From assembly GCA_905182995.1 (NCBI GenBank), contig CAJJDP010000082.1:9324-73323 (forward strand): 64,000 nucleotides of DNA, read 5' to 3'. Below, one piece after another: positions 50,590-63,173 of the stretch. Position numbers and translations under genes: made by a program. The notes under the pieces are model-generated. The model was not told the DNA's origin. It worked only from the letters and a program-made list of their open reading frames with translations, and made no database searches. The stretch comes from Paramecium octaurelia. Lineage: Eukaryota; Ciliophora; Oligohymenophorea; Peniculida; Parameciidae. Position 1 is the first letter of the stretch. Each line of letters starts with the position of its first letter.

Positions 50590-51706
50590 ATGAATAAAGT
50601 TGAAAATTCCAAGGAAGAAAAACTTGAAATTTCTGAATCGCAAGTTGCTCCATTAGATATTATACAAATTATTTAGAAGAAGTATGCAATAAAATCAAAT
50701 TAATCTCAAGAGTGTATATTTAAATACAATAATAGAGATAATCATTAATGAAATTCCTGAGTCTTCAAAAATTATTGATTCTACTCTTTAAAAATAAGAG
50801 AGCAAGCAATAACTAATATGTCATAAAGACATTTACGCAAGAAGTTTGTATAAATTTAAACATAGATTCATTTAAGAGTGTAGGTTGTGTTTGTAGAATA
50901 TGTGAATTCCCAGAAAACAAAGAAAACCCCCTTATTCGTGTATGTAAATGTATAAGATCTCAGAAATATGTCCATGAATATTGCTTGAAAAAACAGATTA
51001 TATAAAAATATCGAATTAACCTAAATAAAGCAAAATGTGAAATTTGTTCTGACACTTATTAAATGGAACTCAAAATACAGAAGATTTTTGATCCTGTAAA
51101 TTAACATTTTACATTTTAGTAAACAGCATGGTCTCATAGCAAGGATAAATTACCTTTATTTTGTTTATTGGTCTTCTTAATTGTGTTAATAGTTGTTGTA
51201 ATCTTACTTGGAATTCGATTGTATGAACATTATTGTAATATAGAAAAGAGGCTAATTCAATTACTGATAGGAAGAACTTTCTAGACTCCAAATCTTTTCT
51301 CATCATATTTATAGTGTTTTCAATCATTACAATTTTTGTATTACTATGGTTAATTGCAATGATTGTAAAGGGACTGTTAATAATGGAAAAAATATTATAT
51401 TGGAAACTTATAGAATATAAACCAATAAAGAAATCAATACTCAACAAAAATATTTTAATCTCAGATATCAAGTAATCATTTCGTAAATCTAAACTTTTTG
51501 GTGAATAAGGAACTACATAAAATAGGAAAAATAAACATCTAAATACATTTAATATTGAAAAAAACAATTATGATCAAGATGATCAATCAATTGAAGTTGG
51601 TGAAATATCTACTTAAAGAAATCTACCAAAATAATTTAATAACAATGTTCTCACAGTCTAAGCTGATCCTCGAAAAACCAAAAGAGCAAGATTTTCAATT
51701 ATTTGA
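50590..51706 (+). CDS. RING-CH (MARCH-type) E3 ubiquitin ligase with two membrane helices
   Basis: Predicted 349 aa. At about residues 75-135 is a RING-CH finger of C4HC3 type: CVCRICEF, VCKCIRSQKYVHEYC, and CEICSDTYQ supply the Cys/His ligands with the family spacing. Two hydrophobic helices follow (FCLLVFLIVLIVVVILLGI at about 160-180 and FLIIFIVFSIITIFVLLWLI at about 205-225), the usual layout of MARCH ligases that ubiquitinate membrane proteins in endosomes or the ER. The C-terminal tail is polar and basic. Three introns (22, 22 and 23 nt) give exactly 350 codons; without the third one the second membrane helix is out of frame. Confidence 0.85.
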
Positions 51707-52089
51707 TTAGTTATCGTTTGTTAATGTATATAATAAATAATCTAAATAGTAAATAAAACTTCATACTTATAATTAGATCATTTATGCCCATGTGATAATC
51801 GTCTTTAGATTTTTAACTCCAGTCAATTCCTAAATCGTCTTGTTAGAAAGGCAAGAGAATTATGGTTAGCACTAGTATGAAATTTATTAATAAAAATAGT
51901 AAAAATAACTCGAAGATATGATTTCGACAAGTAATTTGTAAAGTTGGATGTCAAGTTCTGACAGAGTTAACTTAGAACAGATTTGATTTATAAGAAAATA
52001 GGCGATAGTTCAATTCTCTCAAATGGTGACCTTTTTTGTTTGTCGTCTTGTTAATAATTAACAGATAATTTAAATATATTTATTTCAAA
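51707..52089. other. Intergenic region, 383 bp
   Basis: AT-rich; probable terminator of the RING-CH gene and promoter of the next. Nothing else recognised. Confidence 0.5.
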
Positions 52090-53480
52090 ATGAGTATTCG
52101 GCAAAGTCTCATTCAACAATTCATGCACACTCTACCTAATTAGAGCTCTTAATAGACTATAACTTTATTGGCTCTGATAGGAATAGAAAGTGTTCTTTAG
52201 GATAATGACAATAAATTAGTCAGGGAACAAATTACTCTCATCAAAAGACAGATAGAGAATATTTAAACTAAAGAAGAAGAACACACAATAAGAGGAGTAA
52301 AATCAAAGGAGAGAGCTCTAACTCCTAAGATTACCGAATCCCAAGCTCCAACTCCGTTAAGCCACCAAAGAAATGCTGTGTCTAGACACCATCTAGATGA
52401 TCAGGCAATGAGAATGGCACTTAGTTAACAGTATGAGGAGACAGAACAAATTAGATCGCCCAAATCTGAAATTTCCAATATTAGAACACCAAAATAATCT
52501 ATCCAATACTTTATAGAGATGAAGAGTTAAAAGTCCAAGAGGGGGCCAGAAAACAAATTAAAGGAATTGCAAAATAATTTAACCAGAGAATTGATAGCAG
52601 ATTACTAGGGTGTGTTGGAGGAAATCAAGTAGAACCCAACAAAATACACGGAAACTCCAGAAACAAGTCTCTAGGAGCAATAAATAAAGGACTACATAAA
52701 GTTACAATAGTAGGTACAATTATAGTAGCAAAAGTTGGAAATTGAAAAATAACAGCAATAATTAAAATAACAATCTTAAGACTATAATTAATCTTAGAAG
52801 GATCTATTAAATTTGAAGAGGAGAATTGAAACCCAGCCTGATTATAAGTTAGAAAAACCATGGTAGGTTTAGGAGAAAAAGACAAATTAGGGTATAGTAA
52901 ATTAAAAGTAAGAACCTAATTAGATCTAAACTTAAATGGCAACAAAGAAAGTATAATCTACACCATAACAAAAAGAGAAAAAATCTCCTAATAGATATGA
53001 ATAATAATAATAATAATAATCTTAATAATCTGTTTTGTAAACAGAGAATACATTTTCATTCTTTTAAAGATAAAAGACTTAAGGAACTCAAATTAATACT
53101 CAATAATCTATTAATTATGAAAAACATAGTGGAGGATTGAAGCAGATGGCAGATAAGTTGATAAATTCTCCAATTATATAGCAAGTTTCTTTGAAGTCGG
53201 CTGAAAATGTTTCATCTCCAGGGAAGGAGGTTCAAGTTTCTTAGTTTGAAGAATAAGGTACAATGTAGTAGTAGTATTTGTAGATTCAATGAGTTCAAAT
53301 TCTAGTGCATTTTCCCTGTTCCAACCTAACGAGGAATTGAAATCATTTTTTAGGAAAGAATTGATAAAGGAGGAGAATGATGAAAGTAAGGATTGTATTT
53401 AATTAGATCATGATCCGAATTGCGTAAAGTACTCTAATATATTTTTGAAAGGGAGAATGGGTGGATCGAAAGTGTTTTGA
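52090..53480 (+). CDS. Gln-rich coiled-coil protein of unknown function
   Basis: Predicted 454 aa; product not recognised. An N-terminal helical segment (SLIQQFMHTLPNQSSQQTIT) is followed by a Lys/Glu/Gln coiled coil at about residues 180-250, poly-Gln stretches, and a charged C-terminus. One poly-Gln block at about 52989-53006 is written as six TAA codons in a row, that is a TAA microsatellite translated as glutamine. One 26-nt intron near 53258-53283 gives exactly 455 codons. It ends 56 bp before the dynein intermediate chain gene on the same strand. Confidence 0.72.
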
Positions 53481-53536
53481 ATTAATTAGGTATATAATGC
53501 AATTTTGAATTACTTTTACTTAATATTAATAATTAA

Positions 53537-55677
53537 ATGGCAGATTATTATACATATCAAAGGAAACGAAGAGATCTGGGAAAGCCTTGCAATTTTTAGG
53601 ACAGTGAAATAAAAATAGCAGGTTACACAAAGACGGTTGCTGTGATTCCAAACTATGTGAAAAGAAATCCCAATCACATTGATTTGGATAATATAGCAGA
53701 ATACTCAGAGCATTCTGTAAGCATTTGTTTTAAAAAATACAGGTTAACACAGAGAGAGTATCGACAGGAGACAAAGTGATGTACCATAAAGAAGGAGGGG
53801 TATTTTTATTTATGCAACAGTTTTTAGTGGCCTACAGGCATAGACCCAATGGAGCAGCAAGACCAAAATAAATACAGAAGAAGGTTCGAGAAAGATGCGG
53901 CATTTGCAGTTGCAGTTAAAGAGCTAAGCAATACAGTGGAGAAATGCATTCTTTAGAATAACCAGATAGATTTGTTCGAGGAGTATTTCTTAGACGAGGA
54001 GAGTGAACATCAAGTTGAGAATCTAAGCACCAAGACCTTGATGTTATTTAAGTATTAGTTGATACAATTGTAGGGATTAATCAGAAGGAATTAAAAGATC
54101 TGTGTCTGAAATATCTTGGCATCCAGAAGGCCCCATAAAGGCAGCTGTTTCCTATGCAATAAGCAGATTCTAATAAATGCCAGAAGGGATGATGAAATCA
54201 TCATATGTTTGGGATTTACAAAATCCAAATAGTCCTGAATTCCACTTAGAAACCAATTCTCCAATTACCAATTTGATGTACAATCCAAAATTGTCTGACC
54301 AAATTGGTGGTGGATGCTATAACGGTCTGGTTGCTGTTTGGGACGTTAAGAGAGGTAAATAGCCTGTAATGACATCACCTGTTGAAAAATCTCATCATGA
54401 CCCAATTACTCATTTTCAATGGTTGTTTAGCAAGACTGGTACAGAATGCGTGACAACATCAACTGATGGTCGTGTCTTGTGGTGGGATACTAGAAAATTG
54501 AATGAAGGTCCTATTGAATCATTAAATGTCACGGAAGGATCTAATCCAAATGATCCTTTGATTGGTGCAACAGTATTGGAATATAATACAGAAGCTGGTC
54601 CAACCAAATATTTGATTGGTACAGAGATGGGTTCTCTAATGGTTGCTAACAAAAAACCAAAGAAAGCTGTGGAAATTACAGCCAGATATGGATTGGAGAG
54701 TGGAAGACATTTGGGTCCAGTCATGTCAATTAATAGAAGTCCTCCAAATCCCAAATTCTTCTTAACAGTTGGAGATTGGAGTGCGAAGATTTGGGTTGAG
54801 GATATCAAGACACCAATAATGAGAACGAAATATCATGGTAGTTACTTAACAGATGGTTGTTGGTCCCCCACTAGAAATGGAGTGTTCTTTTTAACTAGAA
54901 AAGATGGTTGGATGGATGTTTGGGATTATTACTATAGATAGAATGAAATTGCATTCAGTCACAAGGTAAGTGAGACAGCTTTGACTTGTATAAAAATAAA
55001 TTCTAATGGTGGTGCTCATCATAATGCTGGAAAATTAGTAGCCATTGGTGATTAGGATGGTACAGTCACTTTATTAGAATTATGTGATTCATTGTATCAA
55101 TTGCAATTTAGAGAAAAGGATGTGATGAACGAAATGTTTGATAGAGAATCAAGAAAGGAAAAGAACTTGGAAGCCATTAAGAAACAACAAGATTTGATGA
55201 AGAAAGTTGTTCCAAAAGATAATAAGGCTGCCTAATAAAAATGGGAACAAAGAAAGGCCGAATTAATTGCAGAAGCTGAATAATAATTCAGTCAAATTGT
55301 TAAAAAGGATGAAGAAGCTAAATTAAATGATTTATCAGAGTTCAGTCCCAAAGCTCAAAAGAAGTAAATAAATTGTAATTATGTTTTTTAGAGATGACAA
55401 GAAATAATCACCAAAAGATGATGATAAGTAGTAACAATAGGGAGGAGATGGAGGATAACAACAAGATCAATAGGATTAAGGATAAGGTGAAGGAGATCAA
55501 GATGGTGGATAATAAGATGGAGATGATGGTCAATAATAGGGAGACGATGGTTAATAACAAGGAGATGATGATGGTTAGCAATAGGGAGATGATGATGGCC
55601 AACAATAAGGAGATGATGGAGATGGATAAAAACAAGGAGATGGAGGAGATGGTTAATAGGAAGGAGAACAAGAATGA
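53537..55677 (+). CDS. DNAI2: Outer-arm axonemal dynein intermediate chain 2 (DNAI2/IC69/ODA6)
   Basis: Predicted 678 aa. Residues about 1-150 are the intermediate-chain N-terminus (MADYYTYQRKRRDLGKPCNF); WD40 repeats follow (SEISWHPEGPIKAAVSYAIS, GGGCYNGLVAVWD, FFLTVGDWSAKIW, TDGCWSPTRNGVFF, KDGWMDVWDYY, IGDQDGTVTLLEL), then a charged helical segment (MNEMFDRESRKEKNLEAIKK). This is the DNAI2 plan; the protein docks the outer dynein arm in cilia. Introns of 26, 28, 22 and 28 nt give exactly 679 codons. The last intron adds an unusual tail of about 95 residues of Gly/Asp/Gln repeats (DDGQQQGDDDGQQQ); without that splice the protein would stop at once with a short extension instead. Confidence 0.93.
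55436..55660 (+). repeat. Tandem Gly-Asp-Asp-Gly-Gln-Gln coding repeat
   Basis: An imperfect array of 18-24-nt units built on GGAGATGATGGT(T/C)AATAA encodes the Gly/Asp/Gln tail of the dynein intermediate chain. The units are degenerate in Gln codons (CAA, TAA and TAG all used), so the array is not newly made. Confidence 0.8.
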
Positions 55678-55732
55678 TGATCAAATAAATATATAATTAT
55701 TTATCGGAATGCATATACAAATAATTTATCTT

Positions 55733-58700
55733 TCAAATCTTAAGTAGATTCTCATCTATCTACATTCTTGGTTTCAGATATTCTACAAATCCACCTAGGA
55801 GATCCATTTAATGTTAGTTCTTTATTTTTTGATCTACTTACACTACTCCCACTTATTTCAGCTCTTTGAAAACTTCCTGTAAGTCATCCTTCTTATATGT
55901 ATAAAGCAACTAAAATAATTTATGCGAGTTTTCAGCAGCAAGCAAAGCCAAATTCTTATAAATCCAATCTTACACGAATTCATCTTGTTGTTTTGATCTG
56001 AATTGTACTGCTAAGGCTGTAAACACACGCTCAGATAACAATGGATCGGGATGTCTTAGATATAAATACAATGCTTCAGGCACTCGTTTCATTTTTATCA
56101 AACAAAATGCTTCCATCCAAATCCTATATTGTATACATTCAATTAATACCAATTAGTTTCTTATGCCTTTTAACGTAATTCTTCTAGCAACTTATACTGT
56201 CCATCAAATTACTTCTCAACTTTCAACATCACCTTATGCAAAAATTCATTCTTCACTAATTCGGCTGGTAAATCTTTTTGGACTCTACCCCTCAAAATCC
56301 AAGTTATATCGAATAATGTGGTTTACTATGATCTAAGGGCATCCATATAATTTATAAGATTGAGCATAATGTGATTAATATTGAAGTGGAATGGACAGAT
56401 GGCAAAAACATTTGCTGAAAATGCACTAGAATAATGCATATACTCTTCTATCATTTTTGCATTATTTAACTTGACGTAATACTTTTATTCAGCCATTTTA
56501 ATCAAAACATAGATTTTTGATAAAATTCTTAAGTGATGATCGGTTTATTCAATAACTATTGTTAATTGGTATAATACTTAATATTTCAGGCAAGAACCCA
56601 TTGATTAAGCTGTTTGATAATTCGATGTTAATTTCCTTGCCTTCATTTATGAATTGCTTAAAGTTATCTTGAATCCTTTCTGAAAAGACTTACAGAAATA
56701 CTTCCAATGTTTTGATGTAATCTATTTCAAACAGTTTTTATATGTTTTCAAGATCAAATAGATATTCGAATAAATCCTTAAACATTGCTTTGAATTAGCG
56801 ATCAGTGAAGAATGACTCAGGATTAGATTGGTTTTGCCCAGTGAAACAGAAAGACAAGAAACTTGTTTATTTAATAAGAGTACCTAAATAGACAGATCTT
56901 GCATTAATCTAAACTTAAAGTAGTGATGCTCTTGTTTTCTTCTTCAGTCAAACAATTCTTACTTGATAGAATACTAAGTAGTGTAATAATCCTTAAATAA
57001 GGTGTCAGGAAGTCATTAATTTAAGAGCAAATGTGCATCATGGGTTCAATCAGATCCTTTTCTAAACAGAAATCTATTAATCCTTTTGGATCATATCGCT
57101 ATATATTTTAAATTGACATTATTAATTTAGTACAAGTTTCCTTATCGTCCATTTCTGTGAACATTTTCAAGACCTTCAATTAGTGCTAATATGGAATATT
57201 CACTTAATGTTATTAGAGTAAATCTCGAAGATAGTCATAAAACACATTTCTATAACCACACCCAACCATGAGATCTTCAATTGATTCAAATAAATATTCC
57301 TCATTCTAAGTCCTTATGAGGAAATGCATGATAGTTAACACTGATTAGCTATTTTTCAATTATTTATTTGGCAATTGTGACAACATATATTGCAATCCTA
57401 ATTTACAGCATGTCTCTTTAATACAGAAATGTCTTTGAACATCATTCTCAGGAATATTGCATAACAAAGTCAAATAACCTCTGTGTATTTCAACTGCAGT
57501 CTGAAAACACTTCTCCCATTCATTATTATCACTCTGTTCATATAATAATTCATCCCATTTCTTCAGTCGAATGGATAACAATTCAGTTCCATTCAAAATA
57601 TAGCACTGTTCATTTTTATAAATAATTTATACTAAATTTAAGCAGAAATCTTACAATTAGGATGCAATTACTTAAAATTCAAAACAATATCATTGGATTT
57701 TTGATAACCGTCATTAATTGAATCCATCACATTTTGACTAATAAGCACTTCCTGCTTGTTTTCTCTAATGAAAGTATAAAACTTTGGGTTGTATTGACCA
57801 CTCTGCAATGTTTAGATGTGCTTCTCTTAATTGAAATGCTTCTCAATTTGGCCAAGAGTGAATGGCACACCGAATTCAAATTGAGAAGTTGTCAATAATT
57901 TCATTACTGTCTAATTTTATTTATTATGAAGAACAGAAAAAAACACAGAATTCGTAATGAAGTTACATACCATTGGAAATTCTCTCAACTAGGTTAAATC
58001 GACAGAGTTATAAAAGTGACCTCCTTAAATGACTTGTATTTTGTAATCACTAGACATCACTTTAAATGCATAATATTCTCTGCATCCCCAATTTATAATT
58101 AACAATACATATCTCTTATTGGTTTCCTTAAAACTTCCTAGTCCCCAAGCACATGAGCATCTGGGTTTTTATTCTTCGATTGCTTGAGGCTAATTAAAAA
58201 CGATATTATAGATCTAGGCATCAGGTCTTTAAAAATTCAATAATAACTAGATTTTTGATTGCTCCTCATTTAATTTATTACCAAAAAATATTTTTACTAC
58301 TTGAATTTTGTTTACAAATCCTACAGCCATCAAATACTTAAATAATAGAATTCAATATCTTACAAATTATGTACTAATTACATATTCGTTTGTCTCTTCT
58401 GGTTATTCTTATTTTGAATTGGTGCTATTAGAAAATATTTATTTCAAAAAATTGCTTTTCCTTTTTTTGGTTGGAGACTGATCCAATTGACTGCCGTATG
58501 AAGCAGTACTATCTCTATCATCCATGCATTAGATAAATTCTTCGTAACATGAGTCCATAATGGATACATCTTGAATTATTGATGTTTGAGGCATCACATA
58601 ATCATTTTCAATAACTTTCTAAAAAATAAGCTAAAGTTTTACAGCATGTCTATTCTCCTTTATTTTCTATCTTTCACAAGGTTCGCCAAATTTATAAATA

Positions 58701-59320
58701 GGAATCCCTATCTTTTGCTCTAATGTGTTGATATTTATTTCTAAGGGAACCTTCAATAAATAATTGTTTTCCAAATGAATCATAATTTCGTAATACTATT
58801 CCTTCCTTAATTATAGCAAGTGATCTGAATTAATGGATAACGGCACCATATAGGCATATTTTAGATGTTAGTATCTGTGTTGTAGGACTTCTTTGAAGGA
58901 CTTATGTATAAAATTAGATAGCGATTTTTACTTTCAAACTAAAGATCACAAACTCATTGTTGGAATATGTCACCAATAATAATTAGTTGTCATTAGAAAT
59001 TTATATCATTTTCACTTAACCTCTATATATTTGAGTATCCTTTCCGAGTATTTTGTAGCCTTATTTAAAATCATTATCCTAAATGCTCACTCAATAATTA
59101 CTTATTAGAAAACATAAATGTATGAGTATTCCATCCCAACAAACACTAAATCATTATTCATTGTGATGTACGTTGGCAATCCACATAATTCTTTCTTATA
59201 ATCGAAAAACTCTTAAAAATTACTATGAGTATTATTCACAATGTAATCCTCGATATTCACATTTTAGTTTGGTTATATTTTTATTTTCTCTTTTTTCTAT
59301 TTCTTTTAATCCGATGACAT
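55733..59320 (-). CDS. Vps8-like CORVET tethering subunit
   Basis: About 1,100 aa after removal of several short introns (for example GTAATTATTGAGTGAGCATTTAG near the start). The N-terminus reads KKELCGLPTYITMNNDLVFV then YRGQVKMIQISNDNQLLLV, like the first blades of the Vps8 beta-propeller, and a later blade reads RCSCAWGLGSFKETNKRYVL. The C-terminal half is alpha-helical, with LLSIRLKKWDELLYEQSDNN and a HRGYLTLLCNIP segment where Vps8 has its 'W-x-x-R-x-x-x-L … A-L-x-x-Y-x-G' repeats, and ends KLFQLLYTYKKDDLQEVFK. CORVET tethers early endosomes. I saw no C-terminal RING finger, which Vps8 normally has. Another propeller/solenoid trafficking protein is possible. Stop lies 55 bp from the convergent dynein gene. 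Confidence 0.6.
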
Positions 59321-59721
59321 AATTTATAATTAAATATTCTAAAATAATTGTTCAATATATATTTGACAATTTAGAACATATTTATGGAATAAAGAGTTGA
59401 ATTCACATCCATAATTGTGTTGGCAATTATAATAAATAATAATAAATATAATCTGCAATTCCAAAAAAGATGAGTAATCATTGAATTTCATAAATCTTTA
59501 AAAGAATGTAACCTAACTTAAGTTAATTTATTAAATTGATCATTAAATTTACTTATCTTTTAATAATTTTATTTCGTTTATTGTATTAATATGTTTTAAA
59601 GATTCCATTTGTTCGAATTGTTTAATTCCATCTTAGTGATTATATATTAAAATTTATAATTTTAATGAAATAAATACAAATAAATAGAGTATATGTTTAT
59701 ATTAGTAGGTATGGCACTCTT
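59321..59721. other. Intergenic region, 400 bp
   Basis: AT-rich; upstream of the Vps8-like gene and downstream of the Myb-like gene. Nothing else recognised. Confidence 0.5.
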
Positions 59722-60156
59722 TCATTTGTTCTTTTTTGTTTTACTCTTCTATTTATCACCCAAATAGTATTCCTTGTTGAATCTTAACTTTTTATAGTAT
59801 CTATTCTTGATCATATTCATTGTTTTCCCTGGGAAATACTTTACTATTTTATTGAAGTTGGGACCAAGTTATATAACCAATTCTAAAATTCTCTAATCTT
59901 CCAGATCGGAGAATCTAGAGAAGATACAAACATATAGTTGATAATACCTCATATCATTGATCCTCCTTTTCTAAGCTAAGTTTTTATTGGAATCCTTCTA
60001 ATCATAAGTTGATTGCCATTACATCATGGAATAGTATAAATGTTCTAAAGATTCCTCTTCAACATGGTGTGATGGCAATCTAAAATGATATTCTTGATTA
60101 TACTCATCAATTCCCTCATTTAAGATAAACTAATTGATATAGTTTGCTTCGTCCAT
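59722..60156 (-). CDS. Myb/SANT-like DNA-binding protein
   Basis: Predicted 144 aa, intronless, exactly 145 codons. Residues about 85-130 form one Myb/SANT repeat: FSDLEDQRILELVIQLGPNF, then KIVKYFPGKTMNMIKNRYYK, matching 'E-D-x-x-I-L-x-L-V-x-x-x-G-x-x-x-x-x-I-x-x-x-F-x-G-(K/R)-T-x-x-x-I-K-N-R-(Y/F)'. The first Trp of the repeat is Phe. A Lys-rich C-terminal tail (KQKSKTKKNK) may act as a nuclear signal. The N-terminal part is acidic and unrecognised. Likely a small transcription factor. Confidence 0.75.
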
Positions 60157-60336
60157 TTTATAATTTATATATAAGATTTGTAATTTAAATTTTGCTAGTT
60201 TAATTGCTTGTAATTTATTCAAGCATTCCTTAGCTGTTGAGCTTGTGTAAAACTCCAATGGATTGTACAACTAATTGAGAACAAACAATAAAATTGAATG
60301 ATTAATAATCAAAAGGAGACATATTCAAAATAAAAT

Positions 60337-60753
60337 TCAATTCCAAATTTATGATTTAGGAACATTGAATCGTTAGGCATATTTTGTGAATAACCCCTAC
60401 TCTTTATTTTTAATCTCTTCCACTCTCCATCTGGATTCCAAATTGACTTTATTATATCTATAAAAAGTATTCCTAAACCCAATATGTTATTCAAATTGGG
60501 AAGATATAACTGGCGAGCGATGCATATTCTATTTTTTCTTCTGTTTCTCTCCTACAACCCTGATATCTACTTTTTATAGCGGGGGTAACGACCGCTTTTG
60601 TTACTGTCTAGAAATTTTTTCTGAATATTAGTCTTCATCTGTCTCGTTGATTGGCAATGGATTGGTTCCTTCCATTTCACCATATAATATGGGCACCCTC
60701 TTAAAATTCACTCCATAAATTTGATCAAGTGTTATTGGCATCGATGAAATCAT
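60337..60753 (-). CDS. Unrecognised protein, possibly the 3' part of a longer or decayed gene
   Basis: An open frame of 139 codons beginning MISSMPITLDQIYGVNFKRV and continuing PILYGEMEGTNPLPINETDE, then a basic C-terminal part (KVDIRVVGEKQKKKQN). Product not recognised. Just upstream, at about 60790-60960 on the same strand, another frame reads YDWYGKFEYNTEQIYDEWQI and SQVCNGGGMIITE, which looks like an earlier exon, but I find no donor site to join the two. So this is either a short gene or a gene that has lost its 5' connection. Confidence 0.45.
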
Positions 60754-62627
60754 ATTAGCTAATTAGAGTTCAATATAAGAATATTTTATATATAGCAATT
60801 ATTAAATTTAATTTCAGTAATGATCATTCCTCCGCCATTACAAACTTGAGACTTCTTTGAACCGCTCCAAGGATCTATTTGCCATTCATCATATATCTAC
60901 TCTGTATTATATTCAAACTTACCATACCAATCATATTCTATTATTATTGATAAGTATTTAAATTTAAGTAAATAATTAATTCAATGTTATGTATGTAGAA
61001 TTACAATTTTAAGTAGCCAAAACGGTATAAAATAATTCATTTTATTTCAATCCACATCATATAGCATTGAATAAAATAGCAGTAACTTTGTTGTTTTTCA
61101 TAGATGTATTGGAAAAATAGCAATAAAGTAGGTAGGGCATTATTGTTCATTTCTTATGCATATATGATAAAGGTTTGAATGCTTAAAATGTAATCTTTCT
61201 TTAATATTTTTATCTCCTTAGTTCTATTGTGTCGGGTATATAATCACTGATAGTTCTAGGATATTAATAGATTGCTTTGATATGAAAAATAGATTAGGAT
61301 TTTATGCTCTACTTTTGTAGCCAGTTTAGCAGTTGATAATTTATTATGCTATCTATGAAATACGGGCATCTTTAATTTAGAACCTTGTAAATAAGATTTA
61401 TATTAATTTATGTTGGGAATCTCCATCTAACTTAGCTTATCCATCACCATATCAAGTATTTATTTTATTACAAAACTGATTAATAAATATTTTTAGATAG
61501 AAATTGATCAGTACTGCAGCTATTTAATTTTTAAACTAGTTAATTGCTATATTAAAGTGTAAATCAAATTCTCTTTTCTAATTCTATCATCTTTATGAAA
61601 TCGAATTCCAAAATTCCTCTCCAAATTAAATGAATAATTTAATTTAGATATAGAATATGTAGAGCTGAAATACGTTTTTTAGTTTGATTGCCATACTAAT
61701 TTATGCTTCTTGCTTGAATAAATCCAAATTTATCATAAATAGGGGCAGCTCCATCTAGGAATTGATTTATTTTTTGTATTTAATCGATTCTCTAATTATT
61801 TGATTTATCTTTAGGTTATTTAATTTTCGATAGATTTTAATTTTTATGTTTACTTTCGATTGATATCCTCATTTTATCAGAATTTACACTGTTATGAATG
61901 GTTTGACAATTCTTAGTGTTTACAATGAACCAGCTAACTTTACACTCTTTAGATAAAAAGTTTTGTATTTTTTTATTTCCAAAACCAGAAGGACTCTATT
62001 TGATAAACATATTAGAAATAAGTTTACAAGATACAGAGGAGCATTAGCACAAGTCATCCAAGGTAGTTTCAATGCATACTCTTGATCTAATATTCCTATA
62101 GTTCTGCAAAATACTACAAATTTATTAACAAAAATTAAACCATTATTAATATTTATGTTTTAAAGAATTGCAACAAAATTTCTTAGACAGCCTATCTTTT
62201 AGAGTTAATTACGGAAATCATTTATGACAGCTCCAGTCTTAGGAGTGCTAACAAATCACAAACTCTTGATTCAAAATCTGTCCTATTTGCAAAGTTAGTT
62301 TTATCATATGGAAGAGAGTAATGATGAATTGGAGTTGTTGTAATTGAATTCATTTTATAATAGATAGGAGGAAGTTCCAGTTGGCAGAATGCAGTGAGAC
62401 GACCCTTAAGAATTCTTAAATATTGTGATATTATAAAATACCAAAAAGTATAATAATAATTATTTCGTCTTTTTGATATGTGGACACTGTTCAAAATATC
62501 TAACTTGTAAATCTAGATGGCATTCATTATTCTAGGTAATAGAAACTTGGTTTTGCCTACATTTGAGATGCAATAATCACATAATAATTAACTGATTAAT
62601 TAAATTAAATCACTATATATAATATAA
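60754..62627. other. 1.9-kb region with scattered coding-like fragments but no intact gene
   Basis: Besides the fragment at 60790-60960 (minus strand), short plus-strand frames look protein-like: KTRRTLFDKHIRNKF and RYRGALAQVIQGSFNAYS near 61980-62085; a start at about 62208 (MTAPVLGVLTNHKLL) stopping at about 62391; and, in another frame at about 62400-62590, a Cys/His-rich stretch (CGHCSKYLTCKSRWHSLF). These are consistent with a decayed gene on the plus strand, but no family is recognised. Confidence 0.35.
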
Positions 62628-63089
62628 ATGCATCGACCGAAACCCCACATTCGAGTTTAGTAGGAAAAGGACATTTTGGATGGATTCAGCAGATTGTAAT
62701 AAGTCTAGCCTTTGATACAGATAAATCCTACAGTTGATAAAATTCCAAATATGAAAAAAATTCGGCTTTTAGAGGACAGATATACATAAATTGAGAAAGA
62801 TAATAGATTGTTGTTGGAGAAAATTACAAACATTATGAAGAGTGAAACCAATAGAACGAGGAGACCGAGACGTGTTTCCAGTTTTGAATGTAGAAAGAAG
62901 AGTGAGTAATAACAAATCAGAAAAGAAAACCAAATACTTTTGTCAAAAATAAGCAATAAAAAATCCTATTATTCTAAAAACCATTTTGATAAAGAATGGA
63001 ATAAAACGAAGCAATACTTTATTAATCTAGGAGGTTTGCGTAGTTTAAGTTAAAAATAAAAAGAATTTAACTAATCATTTTTCTATTGA
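62628..63089 (+). CDS. CFAP97-domain (hemingway-like) ciliary protein
   Basis: Predicted 153 aa, intronless, exactly 154 codons. The domain signature is clear: VDKIPNMKKIRLLEDRYTQI, EKDNRLLLEKITNIM, then a second helix with IRKENQILLSKISNKKSYYS and HFDKEWNKTKQYF, as in CFAP97D1/hemingway proteins, which act in ciliary and sperm-flagellar axonemes. The first 40 residues are basic and Gln-rich. Length fits the short CFAP97D class. Confidence 0.82.
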
Positions 63090-63173
63090 TTTTATACTTA
63101 TTAAAAAGTAATAAAAACATAAATCTAAACTAAACTTTATTAGGATAAATATAAACTTATATTGCTTTATTCA

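Noticed and set aside
51109-51567. Standard-code open frame of 152 codons on the minus strand
   Set aside because: Antisense to the RING-CH gene, whose plus-strand frame has zinc ligands, membrane helices and consistent splicing.
54416-54808. Minus-strand standard-code frame of 130 codons
   Set aside because: Antisense to the WD40 domain of the dynein intermediate chain.
55388-55696. Long Ile/Leu/His-rich and Met/Asn/Glu-rich frames on both strands
   Set aside because: Shadows of the repetitive Gly/Asp/Gln tail of the dynein intermediate chain; low complexity keeps all frames open.
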